Origin: Pseudoalteromonas sp. XI10
GTDB lineage: Bacteria > Pseudomonadota > Gammaproteobacteria > Enterobacterales > Alteromonadaceae
DNA: 64,000 nucleotides
Reading direction: 5' to 3'
Assembly: GCF_001469895.1 (NCBI RefSeq)
Contig: NZ_LOPY01000038.1
Coordinates: 62,001 to 126,000 of the forward strand
In this document: piece after piece, positions 1-9,136 of the stretch
Layout of the letters: each line of letters begins with the position of its first letter
Position numbering within the stretch: the first letter of the stretch is position 1
Translations under genes and position numbers: made by a program
The notes under the pieces: generated by a model
The model's database searches: none
What the model was told of the DNA's origin: nothing
The model's input: the letters and a program-made list of their open reading frames with translations, nothing else

Positions 1-128
1 ACCGGTGGTGCTATTTCAGGATATTGCGCAACAGGTAAGCTGCGCATCGCAGCAAGGCCCGCAAGCACAATAACAATAGATATAACAAACGCAAAAATGG
101 GTCTGTCTATAAAGTAACGAGAAAACAT
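1..128 (-). CDS. RND efflux permease, N-terminal fragment (AcrB/MexB family)
   Basis: Only the first 42 codons lie in the window; the gene continues past the left edge. The N-terminus [20 protein letters not shown], followed by a stretch reading [15 protein letters not shown], is the classic opening of hydrophobe/amphiphile RND pumps: a cytoplasmic amphipathic segment, the first membrane helix, then the entry to the porter domain with its QYPEIAPP motif. A GGGAG ribosome site precedes the ATG. It starts 14 bp after the adaptor gene on the same strand, so the two form an efflux operon. Substrate cannot be told; an outer-membrane factor may follow outside the window. Confidence 0.9.
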   Translation of the reverse strand, partial: MFSRYFIDRPIFAFVISIVIVLAGLAAMRSLPVAQYPEIAPP

Positions 129-142
129 AAGACTCCCTGTGC

Positions 143-1348
143 TTATTCTGCGTGGCTTGGGTTAGCGGCAGGTTGGCCAACATTGACTGGCATACCCGGG
201 AAGAAAATACGTGCCATGCCATCAACAATAACTTGGTCGCCTTCTTTTAAACCACTGCGAATTAACCAAAAGTTTTGGTATTGCTCGTTTTCTGGTTTTT
301 TGATCCATTCACCTACAGTAACAGGGGCAGGTAAAGCGACATCCATGCCTTGCTCGTTTTTACTTACTACATAAACAAACTTACCAGTGCCGTTATCAAG
401 TACTGCACGTTGCGGAACAATGAAAGCGTTTTTGCGTACTGCACCACTTAACTCAACGCGAACGAATTGGCCCGGGCGAAGTTGAAAATCAGGGTTAGGA
501 ATAATTGCCTGAAACTCACTGGTACCTGTGTTTGGATTAATACGCACATCAGAGAAGTTAACTTCACCGGTTTGTCCGTATAACGAACCATCTTGCAGTT
601 TAATTTGTGTTTTCCAGTGGCCTTGCTCAGGTAAAGTCAGTGAGCCATTTTTAACATCTTGACGCATTTGCAGTTGTTCACGCTCAGATAAGCCAAAGCG
701 AATACGAATAGGGTCAAACTGAGTCATTTGAGTTAGTAATAAATCTGGACCAGAAACATAGGTTCCTTCAGAAACAAACTCACGTCCCATTACACCTGCG
801 ACAGGGGCTTTTACTTGCGCATATTCAAGATTAAGCTGCGCTTCTTTTAACGCAACTTTTGCAGCGGCTAAATCTGTCTTAGCAATATCATTGGCTGAGC
901 TTGCGTTATCGTAGTCACGTTGTGAAACGGACTTTTCGGCACGTAGTTTAGCTAATCGTTTAACGTCACGATCAGCTTGAACAAGCGCTGCTTTTGCACC
1001 ATCAAGTGCAGCTTGTGCTCGATCAACCGCAAGTTGATAAGGTTCAAGGTCAATTGTAAACAGTGATTGGCCTTGTTTTACACGCTGACCTTCTTCAAAG
1101 TTGCGTGATTCAAGAATACCAGTGACACGGGCACGAACTTCAACCTCTTTTGAACCAGACAGCGTCGCTGGTAGCTCAATCGTAAAAGGGGCATCGTGAG
1201 TTTCCATTGTCATAGTCGCGACAGCAGCGGGGTGCATTTGACCCTGTTGTTGCTGTGGCGCTTCAGAACAACCTTGCAGTAGCAAAGGAGCAGAAACTAA
1301 TAACAACGCAGATAATGATAATTTGGCAGGTGCGAAAGGCAGACGCAT
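143..1348 (-). CDS. RND efflux periplasmic adaptor lipoprotein (MexA/AcrA family)
   Basis: Membrane-fusion protein joining an inner-membrane RND pump to an outer-membrane channel. The protein of 401 residues has a lipoprotein signal peptide ending LLLQGC (Cys27), then a Gln-rich linker. A lipoyl/barrel-sandwich half follows ([20 protein letters not shown]), then an alpha-hairpin rich in Ala, Lys and Asp (about residues 100-175), the second lipoyl half ([20 protein letters not shown]), and beta-barrel and membrane-proximal domains with [12 protein letters not shown] chose the ATG at 1348 over the one six codons upstream because GGAG lies just before it. It is the first gene of the operon with the permease fragment. 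Family assignment is firm; substrate is unknown. Confidence 0.93.
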   Translation of the reverse strand: MRLPFAPAKLSLSALLLVSAPLLLQGCSEAPQQQQGQMHPAAVATMTMETHDAPFTIELPATLSGSKEVEVRARVTGILESRNFEEGQRVKQGQSLFTIDLEPYQLAVDRAQAALDGAKAALVQADRDVKRLAKLRAEKSVSQRDYDNASSANDIAKTDLAAAKVALKEAQLNLEYAQVKAPVAGVMGREFVSEGTYVSGPDLLLTQMTQFDPIRIRFGLSEREQLQMRQDVKNGSLTLPEQGHWKTQIKLQDGSLYGQTGEVNFSDVRINPNTGTSEFQAIIPNPDFQLRPGQFVRVELSGAVRKNAFIVPQRAVLDNGTGKFVYVVSKNEQGMDVALPAPVTVGEWIKKPENEQYQNFWLIRSGLKEGDQVIVDGMARIFFPGMPVNVGQPAANPSHAE

Positions 1349-1496
1349 GTTTACTCCACAGTCCAATTGTTAAGTAGGTATGCATAAAAAATAGTCTATT
1401 AGCATGAAAGACGTCACTATGCATATTCATTTAGCGTTTAGTTTATACCCAAAAAAGAGAAAGGTACACCCTGTAGTTTACTTTTTTGTTAGGCGC

Positions 1497-1527
1497 AAAA
1501 AAACGCAAAGCATTTTCGCTTTGCGTT
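1497..1527 (-). terminator. rho-independent terminator after the HAD gene
   Basis: A perfect 10-bp stem (AACGCAAAGC paired with GCTTTGCGTT, 6-nt loop) is followed on the minus strand by a run of seven T. It lies just downstream of the stop codon of the minus-strand HAD gene. Confidence 0.8.
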
Positions 1528-1550
1528 GATATAACGGTTTAAATCGTTAT

Positions 1551-2306
1551 TTACTTTTTCGTTAGTAAAGAGGCTAACTCTTCTAGGTTTTTAACAATGT
1601 AGTCTGGTTGCTTTGCCAGTGGGTAAAGCGCTTTACCGGGCCTTGCGATAAACGCTGTTTGCATACCCGCTTCTTTAGCGCCTGCTACATCCCAACCGTG
1701 CGCAGCAACCATTAAAGCTTCGTGAGGCGCTACATTTAATTGTTCAAGCAACCACTTGTAAGCGCGCAGATCGGGTTTATACACTTTAATATCTTCAACA
1801 CTGTAACGGTGAGTAAAGTAATCTGTTAAGCCTGCATGTTGAAACTGCGTTTTTACACCGTTATTTGACGAATTTGTAAAGCTGACTAGTTTATAGTCTT
1901 GCTTTAATTTCGCTAAAGCAGGTTTAACATCGCTATGGGCAGGTAAAGATAAAAGCGGTGGCACAATCGCTTGCTTTGCTTGCTCTTTAGTTAACGAAAT
2001 TTGATTATTACTTGCCACCATCATCAGTGCAGCAACGCCAATTTCACCAAAGTCATGATAGTCATTCGACACCGTACTCACTAAGGAATGATGCAGCATG
2101 GTAGAAAACCAAAGCGGTAATAGCTGGGTATTACCATTAAGCGCTTCAGCGACTGAGCTTTGCATTTGTTCAAGATCAAGCAAGGTTTCGTTGACATCAA
2201 ACACAATTACTTTTGGTTTTGCTTGGTGTTGAGACTCTGCCATTGTGCCTCCCGAGTAAGTTAGGGTTACCAATAAAACTAGACTAAAAAATGCTTTTTT
2301 AAACAT
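1551..2306 (-). CDS. Exported haloacid dehalogenase-type (HAD, type II) hydrolase
   Basis: HAD-superfamily hydrolase of 251 residues. The nucleophile motif VFDVNETLLDL puts Asp37 first; this FDVNETL form is typical of (S)-2-haloacid dehalogenase-like type II enzymes. Later motifs are SFTNSSNNG (motif II, Ser/Thr plus Asn), KPDLRAYKWLLEQL (motif III Lys) and MVAAHGWDVAGAKEAGM (motif IV). Unusually for the family the N-terminus is a clear signal peptide (FKK, then a hydrophobic core, then TMA/ES), so the enzyme probably acts in the periplasm. The gene overlaps the end of the upstream peroxiredoxin-like gene by 8 bp, so they are translationally coupled. The true substrate is unknown; dehalogenation is only one possibility. 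Confidence 0.82.
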   Translation of the reverse strand: MFKKAFFSLVLLVTLTYSGGTMAESQHQAKPKVIVFDVNETLLDLEQMQSSVAEALNGNTQLLPLWFSTMLHHSLVSTVSNDYHDFGEIGVAALMMVASNNQISLTKEQAKQAIVPPLLSLPAHSDVKPALAKLKQDYKLVSFTNSSNNGVKTQFQHAGLTDYFTHRYSVEDIKVYKPDLRAYKWLLEQLNVAPHEALMVAAHGWDVAGAKEAGMQTAFIARPGKALYPLAKQPDYIVKNLEELASLLTKK

Positions 2307-2952
2307 GGTTTAGTGCCTTAACAGCGTTAAGAACATCTAAAGGCTCTGCTCTAAGTGTGTAATCTTCATGAGCAAATGCAAATTGAATCACTCCTTGGCT
2401 ATCAATAACATAGCTTGCTGGTAGTGGTAATTCGTAGCTTTCGTCACCATTGGCTTTTGGAATATCTAAACCAAGTTGATCGTAAACAGGGATTAAGCGT
2501 TCATCTAATGTGAATACCAAGCCACACTTTTTAGCCAAAGAGTTAGACACATCAGAAAGCACCGTATAAGCCAGCTCGTTTTGCTGTTGGGTAGACAGTG
2601 ATTCATCAGGTAACTGCGGCGAAACAGCAATTAACTGTGCATTTTGATCAGCAAACGCTTGTTGCATATTGTTAAGCGCGCGAAGCTCTAAGTTACAATA
2701 CGGGCACCAGCCACCACGGTAAAAACTCAGCACAAGCGGGCCTTTCGCTAGCAACTCAGCCGAGCTGATTTGTTTGCCCTTGCTGTCGGGTAATTCAAAT
2801 GCTGGAAACTTATCACCGACTTTTAAAGCATGTTTACTTAATTGTTCTGCAATCAGTTTTTCAGTCGTGACATCCATCAAATTTAAGATATCAGCTGGGA
2901 CATTGGCTTTCTTTTGCACTTCAAATGCGTCGATTTGGGTTTTTAAAGACAT
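2299..2952 (-). CDS. Peroxiredoxin-like (AhpC/TSA-family) protein
   Basis: Thioredoxin-fold protein of 217 residues related to AhpC/TSA peroxiredoxins. The core reads KFPAFELPDSKGKQISSAEL and then LSFYRGGWCPYCNLELRAL, a CxxC active site as in the peroxiredoxin-like PRX_like2 group rather than the single peroxidatic Cys of classical AhpC. I chose the ATG at 2952 over the one five codons upstream because GGAG lies 5-6 nt before it. It is the first gene of a two-gene operon with the secreted HAD enzyme and is transcribed divergently from a LysR gene that probably controls it. Reduction of hydroperoxides or thiols is inferred from the fold. Confidence 0.85.
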   Translation of the reverse strand: MSLKTQIDAFEVQKKANVPADILNLMDVTTEKLIAEQLSKHALKVGDKFPAFELPDSKGKQISSAELLAKGPLVLSFYRGGWCPYCNLELRALNNMQQAFADQNAQLIAVSPQLPDESLSTQQQNELAYTVLSDVSNSLAKKCGLVFTLDERLIPVYDQLGLDIPKANGDESYELPLPASYVIDSQGVIQFAFAHEDYTLRAEPLDVLNAVKALNHV

Positions 2953-3058
2953 ACATACTCCAATCATTTTTTACAATTTGTAGCAAGTATAGAGTTTTAA
3001 ATTTTTATATATACAATACAAAACTGAAACCTAAATTCGAAAATATTGAATCAAAGCC

Positions 3059-3934
3059 ATGTACAGTTTATGTGATTTAGAAACCTTTATTGCCATAGTT
3101 GAAAACCAAGGTGTAGTTGCCGCCGCTAAAGCTCAGGGCCTGTCACCTGCGACGGTAAGTCATCGCTTAAGTAAGTTAGAAAAAGCATTAAGTACTGTAT
3201 TGTTGTTTCGTGACAGTCGGCGAATACGCTTATCACCTGCAGGGGAGCTGTTTTATCAACGAGCTGGTGCCATTTTAGAAGCTTTATATGATGCTGAGCA
3301 TCAAATTGGCGCAAGGGGTTCAGCAGTGTCAGGGCTTTTACGAGTCACTATGCCGCCTTGGGTCTTTTCGAAATTTGTGATGCCTGAGCTTGGCCACTTT
3401 GAACAGCAATTTCCCGACTTAAAACTCGATTTTATGATTACAGATCAATTTGTGAATATTGTTGATGATGCCCAAGATGTGGCTATTCGGGTAGGTCAGT
3501 TGGCAGATTCAAACCTGCTTTCTCGTAAGCTTGTTAGTAACTCTCGTATTTTGTGCGCAGCACCGAGCTATATTGAAAAATATGGGCAACCTAAGTCGGT
3601 GGCTGATCTTAAAGACCATTACTGGGTGTGTTTGCCATGGCAGCGACAGGTTAAATTTAACGAAGGCGGACAAGTCATTAATTATAATGCGAGAACGCGT
3701 TTTACTGTATCTAACTCAGATAACATGACACAGGCGGCGATTGCAGGCCATGGCATAGCGATTAAATCTTATATTGCAATTAAAGATGATTTAGCCGAAG
3801 GGCGGTTAATCGAAATACTCTCTAATAGCCTTGTTGATGCTGACGCGCCAGTATGGTTTTTAAAACCACAAAACAGCCTAGTGACGCGCAAAACAGAGGT
3901 TTTTTATGAGTTTATGAAATCTTTGTTTACCTGA
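3059..3934 (+). CDS. LysR-family transcriptional regulator
   Basis: Protein of 291 residues with an N-terminal winged helix-turn-helix (FIAIVENQGVVAAAKAQGLS, then PATVSHRLSKLEKAL) and a C-terminal periplasmic-binding-protein-like effector domain with VAIRVGQLADSNLLSRKL. The sequence resembles the single-target LysR regulators next to oxidoreductase genes. It is divergent from the peroxiredoxin/HAD operon across about 100 bp of AT-rich DNA, the usual arrangement for a LysR protein and its target. The effector is unknown. No strong Shine-Dalgarno is visible before the ATG. Confidence 0.9.
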   Translation: MYSLCDLETFIAIVENQGVVAAAKAQGLSPATVSHRLSKLEKALSTVLLFRDSRRIRLSPAGELFYQRAGAILEALYDAEHQIGARGSAVSGLLRVTMPPWVFSKFVMPELGHFEQQFPDLKLDFMITDQFVNIVDDAQDVAIRVGQLADSNLLSRKLVSNSRILCAAPSYIEKYGQPKSVADLKDHYWVCLPWQRQVKFNEGGQVINYNARTRFTVSNSDNMTQAAIAGHGIAIKSYIAIKDDLAEGRLIEILSNSLVDADAPVWFLKPQNSLVTRKTEVFYEFMKSLFT

Positions 3935-4019
3935 GGTACAAAAACTTAACAAATGGCTTGTAATTAAACTGAAATCTCGTACCCTAAAGCAATAAAAATA
4001 TAATAAAGGTGAGTTAAGG

Positions 4020-4580
4020 ATGACAGATAGAACTGGGGTTATCACCGCTTTTACCGAGATATCGAGCAAGCTTAGGCGCTTTGTATCACGTATCGTCAGC
4101 CCTGATGATGTAGAAGATATTGTGCAAGAGACGTTTATAAAAAGTTATGAAGCTGATCTTAAGCAAAATATCGAATATACTCACAGTTATATGCTGAAAA
4201 CAGCTAAGCATTTGGCGCTAAATCATATTGCTAAATGGGACAATAAATACAAAGAATCGTTAGATGAACAACAGCAGGTTGAGCATCACATGCGTTCAAT
4301 GGCACTTGAAGATGAAGTGACTTCTAAAGAGCGTTTTTTGTTTTTTTGCCGAGTGACTAACGAATTAAGCCCTCAGGTTAAAAAATGTTTTATCTTAAAA
4401 AAAGTCTATGGCTTAAGCCAAAAGGAAATTGCAGCTAAAATGAGTCTTAGCGAAAGTACTGTTGAAAAACATATAGCCAAAGGCTTATTACATGTTCACC
4501 GAGCAATGAAATCACACGATGTACAACCCCAGGCATTTACCCCAACCACAGAGTTCACTGCAAAAGAGGTGAACAAATGA
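4020..4580 (+). CDS. ECF RNA polymerase sigma factor, FecI-like
   Basis: Sigma-70 family protein of 186 residues. Region 2 (about residues 12-75) includes VEDIVQETFIKSYEA and a promoter-melting segment; region 4 (about 110-160) has the helix-turn-helix LSQKEIAAKMSLSESTVEKH. AAAGGTGAG lies just before the ATG. The stop overlaps the ATG of the next gene (ATGA), an anti-sigma factor of the FecR type, and a TonB receptor with a signalling domain follows. This is the standard cell-surface signalling trio: ligand binding at the receptor activates the sigma factor through FecR. It probably transcribes the receptor gene and perhaps its own operon. Confidence 0.92.
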   Translation: MTDRTGVITAFTEISSKLRRFVSRIVSPDDVEDIVQETFIKSYEADLKQNIEYTHSYMLKTAKHLALNHIAKWDNKYKESLDEQQQVEHHMRSMALEDEVTSKERFLFFCRVTNELSPQVKKCFILKKVYGLSQKEIAAKMSLSESTVEKHIAKGLLHVHRAMKSHDVQPQAFTPTTEFTAKEVNK

Positions 4581-5647
4581 GTAATGTCCATCCATTTTCA
4601 TCAAAAGACATGATTCAAGAGCAAGCGAGTCAATGGATCAGCGCAATTGATCGTGGCCTATCTAAAGATGAAGTAAGCCAATTACATTTGTGGGCTCACC
4701 AAAGTGCAGCTCATCAAGAGGCATTGTTTGAACTTGCGACCTTATGGGATGAAATGAGTGTGCTTAATGAGTTAAGTAGTTTGTTTCCTTATAAAGCACC
4801 GCAAAAACAACCTGCAGTGTTTGGTATGGCAACCGCCGCCAGCTTTTTAGTCGCAATGCTGCTTGGTTCTATCATTCTTATTTATTCAAGCTATTGGCAA
4901 AGTGAAGAAAACGATTACGCCAAATTCGGCAAAATTTACCGCACAAAAGTGGGTGAGCAAGCTGAATTTGTGTTACCAGACAGCACTATTGTGCAGCTTA
5001 ATACCAATACTAAACTCGAAGTTGCCTACTCAGGCGATCGCCGTCAGTTGATTTTGAGCCGAGGAGAAGGGCGCTTCAATGTAGCCAAAGATCCGAGCCG
5101 TCCGTTTACGGTTATTGCTGGTGATAAATCATTTACTGCACTTGGTACAGTGTTTAATGTTCAGCGAAATACTGCTTCAGACTTAGAGCTAGTAGTGACT
5201 GAGGGCAAGGTGATGATTGCTGATCCGAATACTCAGGTTGATGCTAGCGACTTTAATCGTTTAAAAGATGCCTCAGATAACAGTGCAGATATTAAAGCAC
5301 TTCGCGCTAATGTTGTTGTATCTGGTGAGAAAGCCCTGATAAAACAAAGTAAAACTGAGCCAATTAAACAGTTATCGGTTGATGACGTTCAGCGTGATTT
5401 GGCATGGCAACAAGAAATGCTGATTTTTAATGGTGAGTCTTTAGGCGAAGCTCTACAAGAAGTAAGCCGTTATACTGCAACACGTTTTGAATTAAATGAC
5501 CCAGAACTTGCCTCATTAAAAGTGGCTGGTGTGTTTAAAACTGGCGACATTAAAGGTTTGCTTGATTCTTTACAGGCCAACTTAGGTGTAGAACATCAAC
5601 GTTTAGGTGAACATCGTGTTAGCTTAACTATCGCTGCAAAAGGTTAG
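4577..5647 (+). CDS. FecR-family anti-sigma factor / transmembrane sensor
   Basis: Protein of 356 residues. The N-terminal cytoplasmic part (about 1-80, DUF4880-like, with QWISAIDRGLSKDEVSQLHLW) should bind the sigma factor. One membrane helix (about 82-107) leads to a periplasmic FecR domain containing KVGEQAEFVLPDSTIVQLNT and RGEGRFNVAKDPSRPFTV. A C-terminal STN-like segment contains LQEVSRYTATRFEL. It sits between the sigma factor and the receptor with a 4-bp overlap upstream and 8 bp downstream. Role from family knowledge: it senses the periplasmic signalling domain of the receptor and controls the sigma factor. Membership is clear. Confidence 0.92.
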   Translation: MSNVHPFSSKDMIQEQASQWISAIDRGLSKDEVSQLHLWAHQSAAHQEALFELATLWDEMSVLNELSSLFPYKAPQKQPAVFGMATAASFLVAMLLGSIILIYSSYWQSEENDYAKFGKIYRTKVGEQAEFVLPDSTIVQLNTNTKLEVAYSGDRRQLILSRGEGRFNVAKDPSRPFTVIAGDKSFTALGTVFNVQRNTASDLELVVTEGKVMIADPNTQVDASDFNRLKDASDNSADIKALRANVVVSGEKALIKQSKTEPIKQLSVDDVQRDLAWQQEMLIFNGESLGEALQEVSRYTATRFELNDPELASLKVAGVFKTGDIKGLLDSLQANLGVEHQRLGEHRVSLTIAAKG

Positions 5648-5655
5648 TTCTGCCC

Positions 5656-8600
5656 ATGAGAATACGCCAATGTAATGATGTTAATTGTGCGCCACCTTCT
5701 CGTCACAAAAAATTAATTAAAAAAAAGTTAAATTTACATAGCGGATTTTTCTTCCTCACTTGTTTGTTTAAATTGCGCAGTAAGCAATTGCCGTTGTTAC
5801 CTGCCTCTTTTGTTATTTATGGCCTCACAGCAGGCCAAGTAGCAATAGCGGCTGAAAAACAAATGCTGCAATTTGACATCAAAGCGCAACGAGCTGATTT
5901 GGCGTTAATCGAATTTGCAAAGCAAACCGAACAAACAGTCATTTTTTCTTTCGAATTAGCAAAGCAATATCAAGCGCAATCTGTGTTTGGCTTTTACACC
6001 AAACTTGATGCACTGAATGCGATGCTAGAAGGCACTGAGCTCGATGCGGTTGTTGATCAACAAGGCTTGCTGAGTATAAAACTCAAACAAGTAGATAGGA
6101 TAGATAATAACATGATCAAAGTATCAGGGGTCAGCGCTGCAGTCGTGCCATTACTGCTTGCCGCCAATACGCAAGCGTTAGCAGAAGATCAATCAGCAGA
6201 ACAAAACATCGAAAAAATTGCCGTTGTCGGTAGCCGTGTAGCAGGACGCTCGGTTGAAGATTTACCGGTTCCGGTTGATATTTTAAGTGCCGAAGCACTC
6301 GAGAATACAGGTCAAACAGAAGTAGGCCGTATGCTTCAGGCTATTGCACCGTCTTTTAACTTTTCAAGCTCGTCTATCAGTGATGGTACTGATGCACTTC
6401 GTCCTGCAACATTACGTGGCTTAGGGCCAGATCAAACCTTAGTTCTTATCAATGGTAAACGCCGCCACCAAGCGAGCCTTATTCACATTAATACGTCAGT
6501 AGGTCGTGGTACGGCGGGTACCGACATGAATGCTATTCCTGCTGCTGCAATCAAACGTATTGAAGTATTACGTGATGGTGCTGCTGCGCAATATGGTTCA
6601 GATGCCATTGCAGGTGTTATTAATATCGTATTAAAAGATGCTGAAGAGGGCGGTAAAGCGGCTATCAACTACGGTGAGTATTCAGAAGGTGATGGCGAAA
6701 CTGTAACTGTTGATTTCAACAAAGGTTTTGCTTTAGGTGATGAAGGTTATTTAAACACCACAATTAACTACCGTGACCGTGCGCCGACAAACCGTGCAGG
6801 CCTGCATGGCTCATGTCAATTTTACGGCTGTACTGAACTTGATGACGGTACGCTTTTAGCAGGCGACCCTCGTGAGTTAACGGCACCTCGTGATACGTTT
6901 AGAATTGGTGATGCAGATTCACAACAATTCGCTCTAACCGTTAACACAGGCTATGAGCTTGCTGGTGGTGAGCTATATGGCTTTATCACTTATTCAAATC
7001 GTGAAAACGAATCAGCTGCGTTTTTCCGTCATAACGCAAATGCTAATGGTAACCCTGTATTACAAGATGGTGATGCAACCATTCCTATGGGTTTCTTACC
7101 AAAAATTAATACTGTCATTGATGACGTGTCTTATAACTTTGGTTATAAAAAGTCGTTCGATAATGACTCAAGCATTGATTTATCGTACACCTACGGTGAA
7201 AACAGCATTGATTACACCACAAGCGACACTATCAACGGCTCTTACGCTAACTACCTTCGTTATGACCAAGGTTTAACGGCTGATGAAATTCGTGCCACTA
7301 TTCCGCGTTCAGCATATGCATATGGCCTTGAATTATCACTGCAAACTTTAAACCTTGATTACACTAAAGATTACGACAACTTTTCATTAGCACTAGGTGC
7401 TGAGCTTCGTACCGATGAGTTTCGTATTCTTGAAGGTAGCGAATACGCTTACCGTGATTACGACACTGTTGATGGTATGAGCATCTATTCTGGCTTAAAT
7501 GGCGGTGTAGGTAGTGTTGACGCTGCAAGCGGTACGCAAGGTTTTGGTGGTTCAGATCCGGCATCATCAGTTGATGAGTCGCGCGATGTGATCTCATTCT
7601 ATATGGATGCAGAAACCTATGTTATCGATGATGTAATTATTTCAGGTGCGGTACGTTACGATAACTACAAAGGCTTTGGTGACACAGTTAACTTTAAGTT
7701 AGCGGGTAACTGGTCTGTAACTGAAGATGTGTCTTTACGTGGTGCATTAAGCACAGGTTTTAGAGCACCTTCAATGCAACAACTTTACTTTAATAACGTA
7801 AGTACACAGTTTGTTGTAGGAGATGATGGCAGCTTAGTGGCTGAGCAAGTAGGTACATTCAGAAACGACAGTACTTTAGCGCAATCAATTGGTATTCCTA
7901 AGCTAAAAGAAGAGAAGTCACAAAACCGCAGTTTAGGTATTGTGTATAACGTAACCGACAATATCAATTTAACCGTTGATTACTACTCGATTGATATCGA
8001 CGACCGTATCGTTATTTCTAACCGTTTAGGTAAAGGTTTATCAGATACGCTAGATGCTGCACTTGAAAGCTCAGGCGCAGGTGCGGGTCAGTTCTTCTTA
8101 AATGGTGCAGACACAGAAACAGAAGGTGTTGATTTAGTTGCCACATGGAACACAGAAGGCCTTGGTGGTACGCTAGATTTCACCTTTGCTGCTAACTTCA
8201 CTAAAACAGATGTAGTTGATTTATTCACGCCATCAGGCAGTGGTCTTGAGACTATTCCGGTAGAAGATGTGTTTTCTGCTCAAGAAACATCAATTATCGA
8301 AGAATGGCAACCAGAAGACCGCATTAACTTAAGTGCGCTTTACCGTTTAGAAGATTGGACAGTAAACCTATCTCTAAACCGTTACGGCGAATACACAGTT
8401 GAAGATGGTGGCCGTCAAACATACGGTGCTGAAATCTTAACTGATGTTAAAGTTAACTACTTCTTTAACGAAAACCTGTCATTTAACATTGGTGCAAATA
8501 ACTTATTTGATGTTTATCCAGATAAGAACACCATTGGTAATTCACGCTCGGGTACGATTGTTGATGCTAGCGGCAACACAATTGTTTCAAGCCCTGGTGT

Positions 8601-8679
8601 ATTCACTTACTCACGTCGTTCAGCACCATTTGGTTTTAACGGTGCGTACTACTACGTAGGTGCAGAGTACAAGTTCTAA
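5656..8679 (+). CDS. TonB-dependent receptor with N-terminal STN signalling domain (FecA-like)
   Basis: Outer-membrane receptor of 1007 residues. After an unusually long N-terminus (hydrophobic core about 45-65, cleavage near AIA/AEK) comes an STN domain (about 70-145, FDIKAQRADLALIEFAKQTE) that should contact FecR. Residues 153-176 then form a second, internal signal-peptide-like stretch beginning MIKVSGVSAAVVPLLLAA and ending ALAED. The TonB box (IEKIAVVGSR, about 185-194), the plug (about 200-335) and a 22-strand-type barrel ending in YYYVGAEYKF follow. It is the third gene of the sigma/FecR operon. The ligand is unknown; iron chelate is the usual guess but a glycan is possible in marine bacteria. 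The internal signal-like segment suggests a fusion or an alternative start at 6112. Confidence 0.9.
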   Translation: MRIRQCNDVNCAPPSRHKKLIKKKLNLHSGFFFLTCLFKLRSKQLPLLPASFVIYGLTAGQVAIAAEKQMLQFDIKAQRADLALIEFAKQTEQTVIFSFELAKQYQAQSVFGFYTKLDALNAMLEGTELDAVVDQQGLLSIKLKQVDRIDNNMIKVSGVSAAVVPLLLAANTQALAEDQSAEQNIEKIAVVGSRVAGRSVEDLPVPVDILSAEALENTGQTEVGRMLQAIAPSFNFSSSSISDGTDALRPATLRGLGPDQTLVLINGKRRHQASLIHINTSVGRGTAGTDMNAIPAAAIKRIEVLRDGAAAQYGSDAIAGVINIVLKDAEEGGKAAINYGEYSEGDGETVTVDFNKGFALGDEGYLNTTINYRDRAPTNRAGLHGSCQFYGCTELDDGTLLAGDPRELTAPRDTFRIGDADSQQFALTVNTGYELAGGELYGFITYSNRENESAAFFRHNANANGNPVLQDGDATIPMGFLPKINTVIDDVSYNFGYKKSFDNDSSIDLSYTYGENSIDYTTSDTINGSYANYLRYDQGLTADEIRATIPRSAYAYGLELSLQTLNLDYTKDYDNFSLALGAELRTDEFRILEGSEYAYRDYDTVDGMSIYSGLNGGVGSVDAASGTQGFGGSDPASSVDESRDVISFYMDAETYVIDDVIISGAVRYDNYKGFGDTVNFKLAGNWSVTEDVSLRGALSTGFRAPSMQQLYFNNVSTQFVVGDDGSLVAEQVGTFRNDSTLAQSIGIPKLKEEKSQNRSLGIVYNVTDNINLTVDYYSIDIDDRIVISNRLGKGLSDTLDAALESSGAGAGQFFLNGADTETEGVDLVATWNTEGLGGTLDFTFAANFTKTDVVDLFTPSGSGLETIPVEDVFSAQETSIIEEWQPEDRINLSALYRLEDWTVNLSLNRYGEYTVEDGGRQTYGAEILTDVKVNYFFNENLSFNIGANNLFDVYPDKNTIGNSRSGTIVDASGNTIVSSPGVFTYSRRSAPFGFNGAYYYVGAEYKF

Positions 8680-8712
8680 ACTCCCTTTAGATTCCTTTAT
8701 TATTTAACTTGC

Positions 8713-8735
8713 AAAGGGCCGTTAGGCCCTTTTTT
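8713..8735 (+). terminator. rho-independent terminator of the FecI/FecR/receptor operon
   Basis: AAAGGGCC and GGCCCTTT pair around a GTTA loop, followed by a T run, 33 bp after the receptor stop. The convergent exbD gene ends at 8738, immediately next to it. Confidence 0.85.
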
Positions 8736-8737
8736 AG

Positions 8738-9136
8738 TTATAAAGAGGTGCTTATAGAAATTGGCACATCTTGATATTGTTTTATTTTATCAAGCAAGGT
8801 TACTAAGGTTTTGTGGCTGCTTTGCTCACTTGCTGTTACTTGCACATTGGTCATTTCAAACTGTGCAGCAAATAACGCAAGGTTAGCTATTATTTGCTCT
8901 GGTGTGACAAGCCGGTTTGCAAAGTAAATACTGTCGTTTTCAGTGATAGTAAATTGCGCTTGTTTTTTTGGGTTTTCAAGACTTGGTTTTGCTAAAGGGC
9001 GATTGACTTCAATAGCGTGCTCTTTAACAAATGAGGTTGTGACGATGAAAAATATCAGCAAGATAAACACAATATCGAGCATAGGAGTCATATCTACATC
9101 AGCGTTTGCAGTGGATTTTTTATGTTGTTTCACCAT
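8738..9136 (-). CDS. ExbD-family biopolymer transport protein (orphan)
   Basis: Protein of 132 residues with the ExbD plan: a short cytoplasmic N-terminus, one membrane helix starting VDMTPMLDIVFILLIFFIVT (Asp21 corresponds to the proton-carrying Asp25 of E. coli ExbD), and a periplasmic C-terminal domain. An ATG lies upstream in frame at 9289, but the one at 9136 has AAGGACC eight bases before it and gives the normal length of the family. No exbB or tonB lies nearby, so it must partner with proteins encoded elsewhere. It is convergent with the TonB receptor, which suggests a shared role in energised uptake. Confidence 0.88.
   Translation of the reverse strand: MVKQHKKSTANADVDMTPMLDIVFILLIFFIVTTSFVKEHAIEVNRPLAKPSLENPKKQAQFTITENDSIYFANRLVTPEQIIANLALFAAQFEMTNVQVTASEQSSHKTLVTLLDKIKQYQDVPISISTSL

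Noticed and set aside
1487..1493. GTTAGGC heptamer resembling an integron core
   Set aside because: It is isolated, with no partner box or stem around it, and lies in a terminator region.
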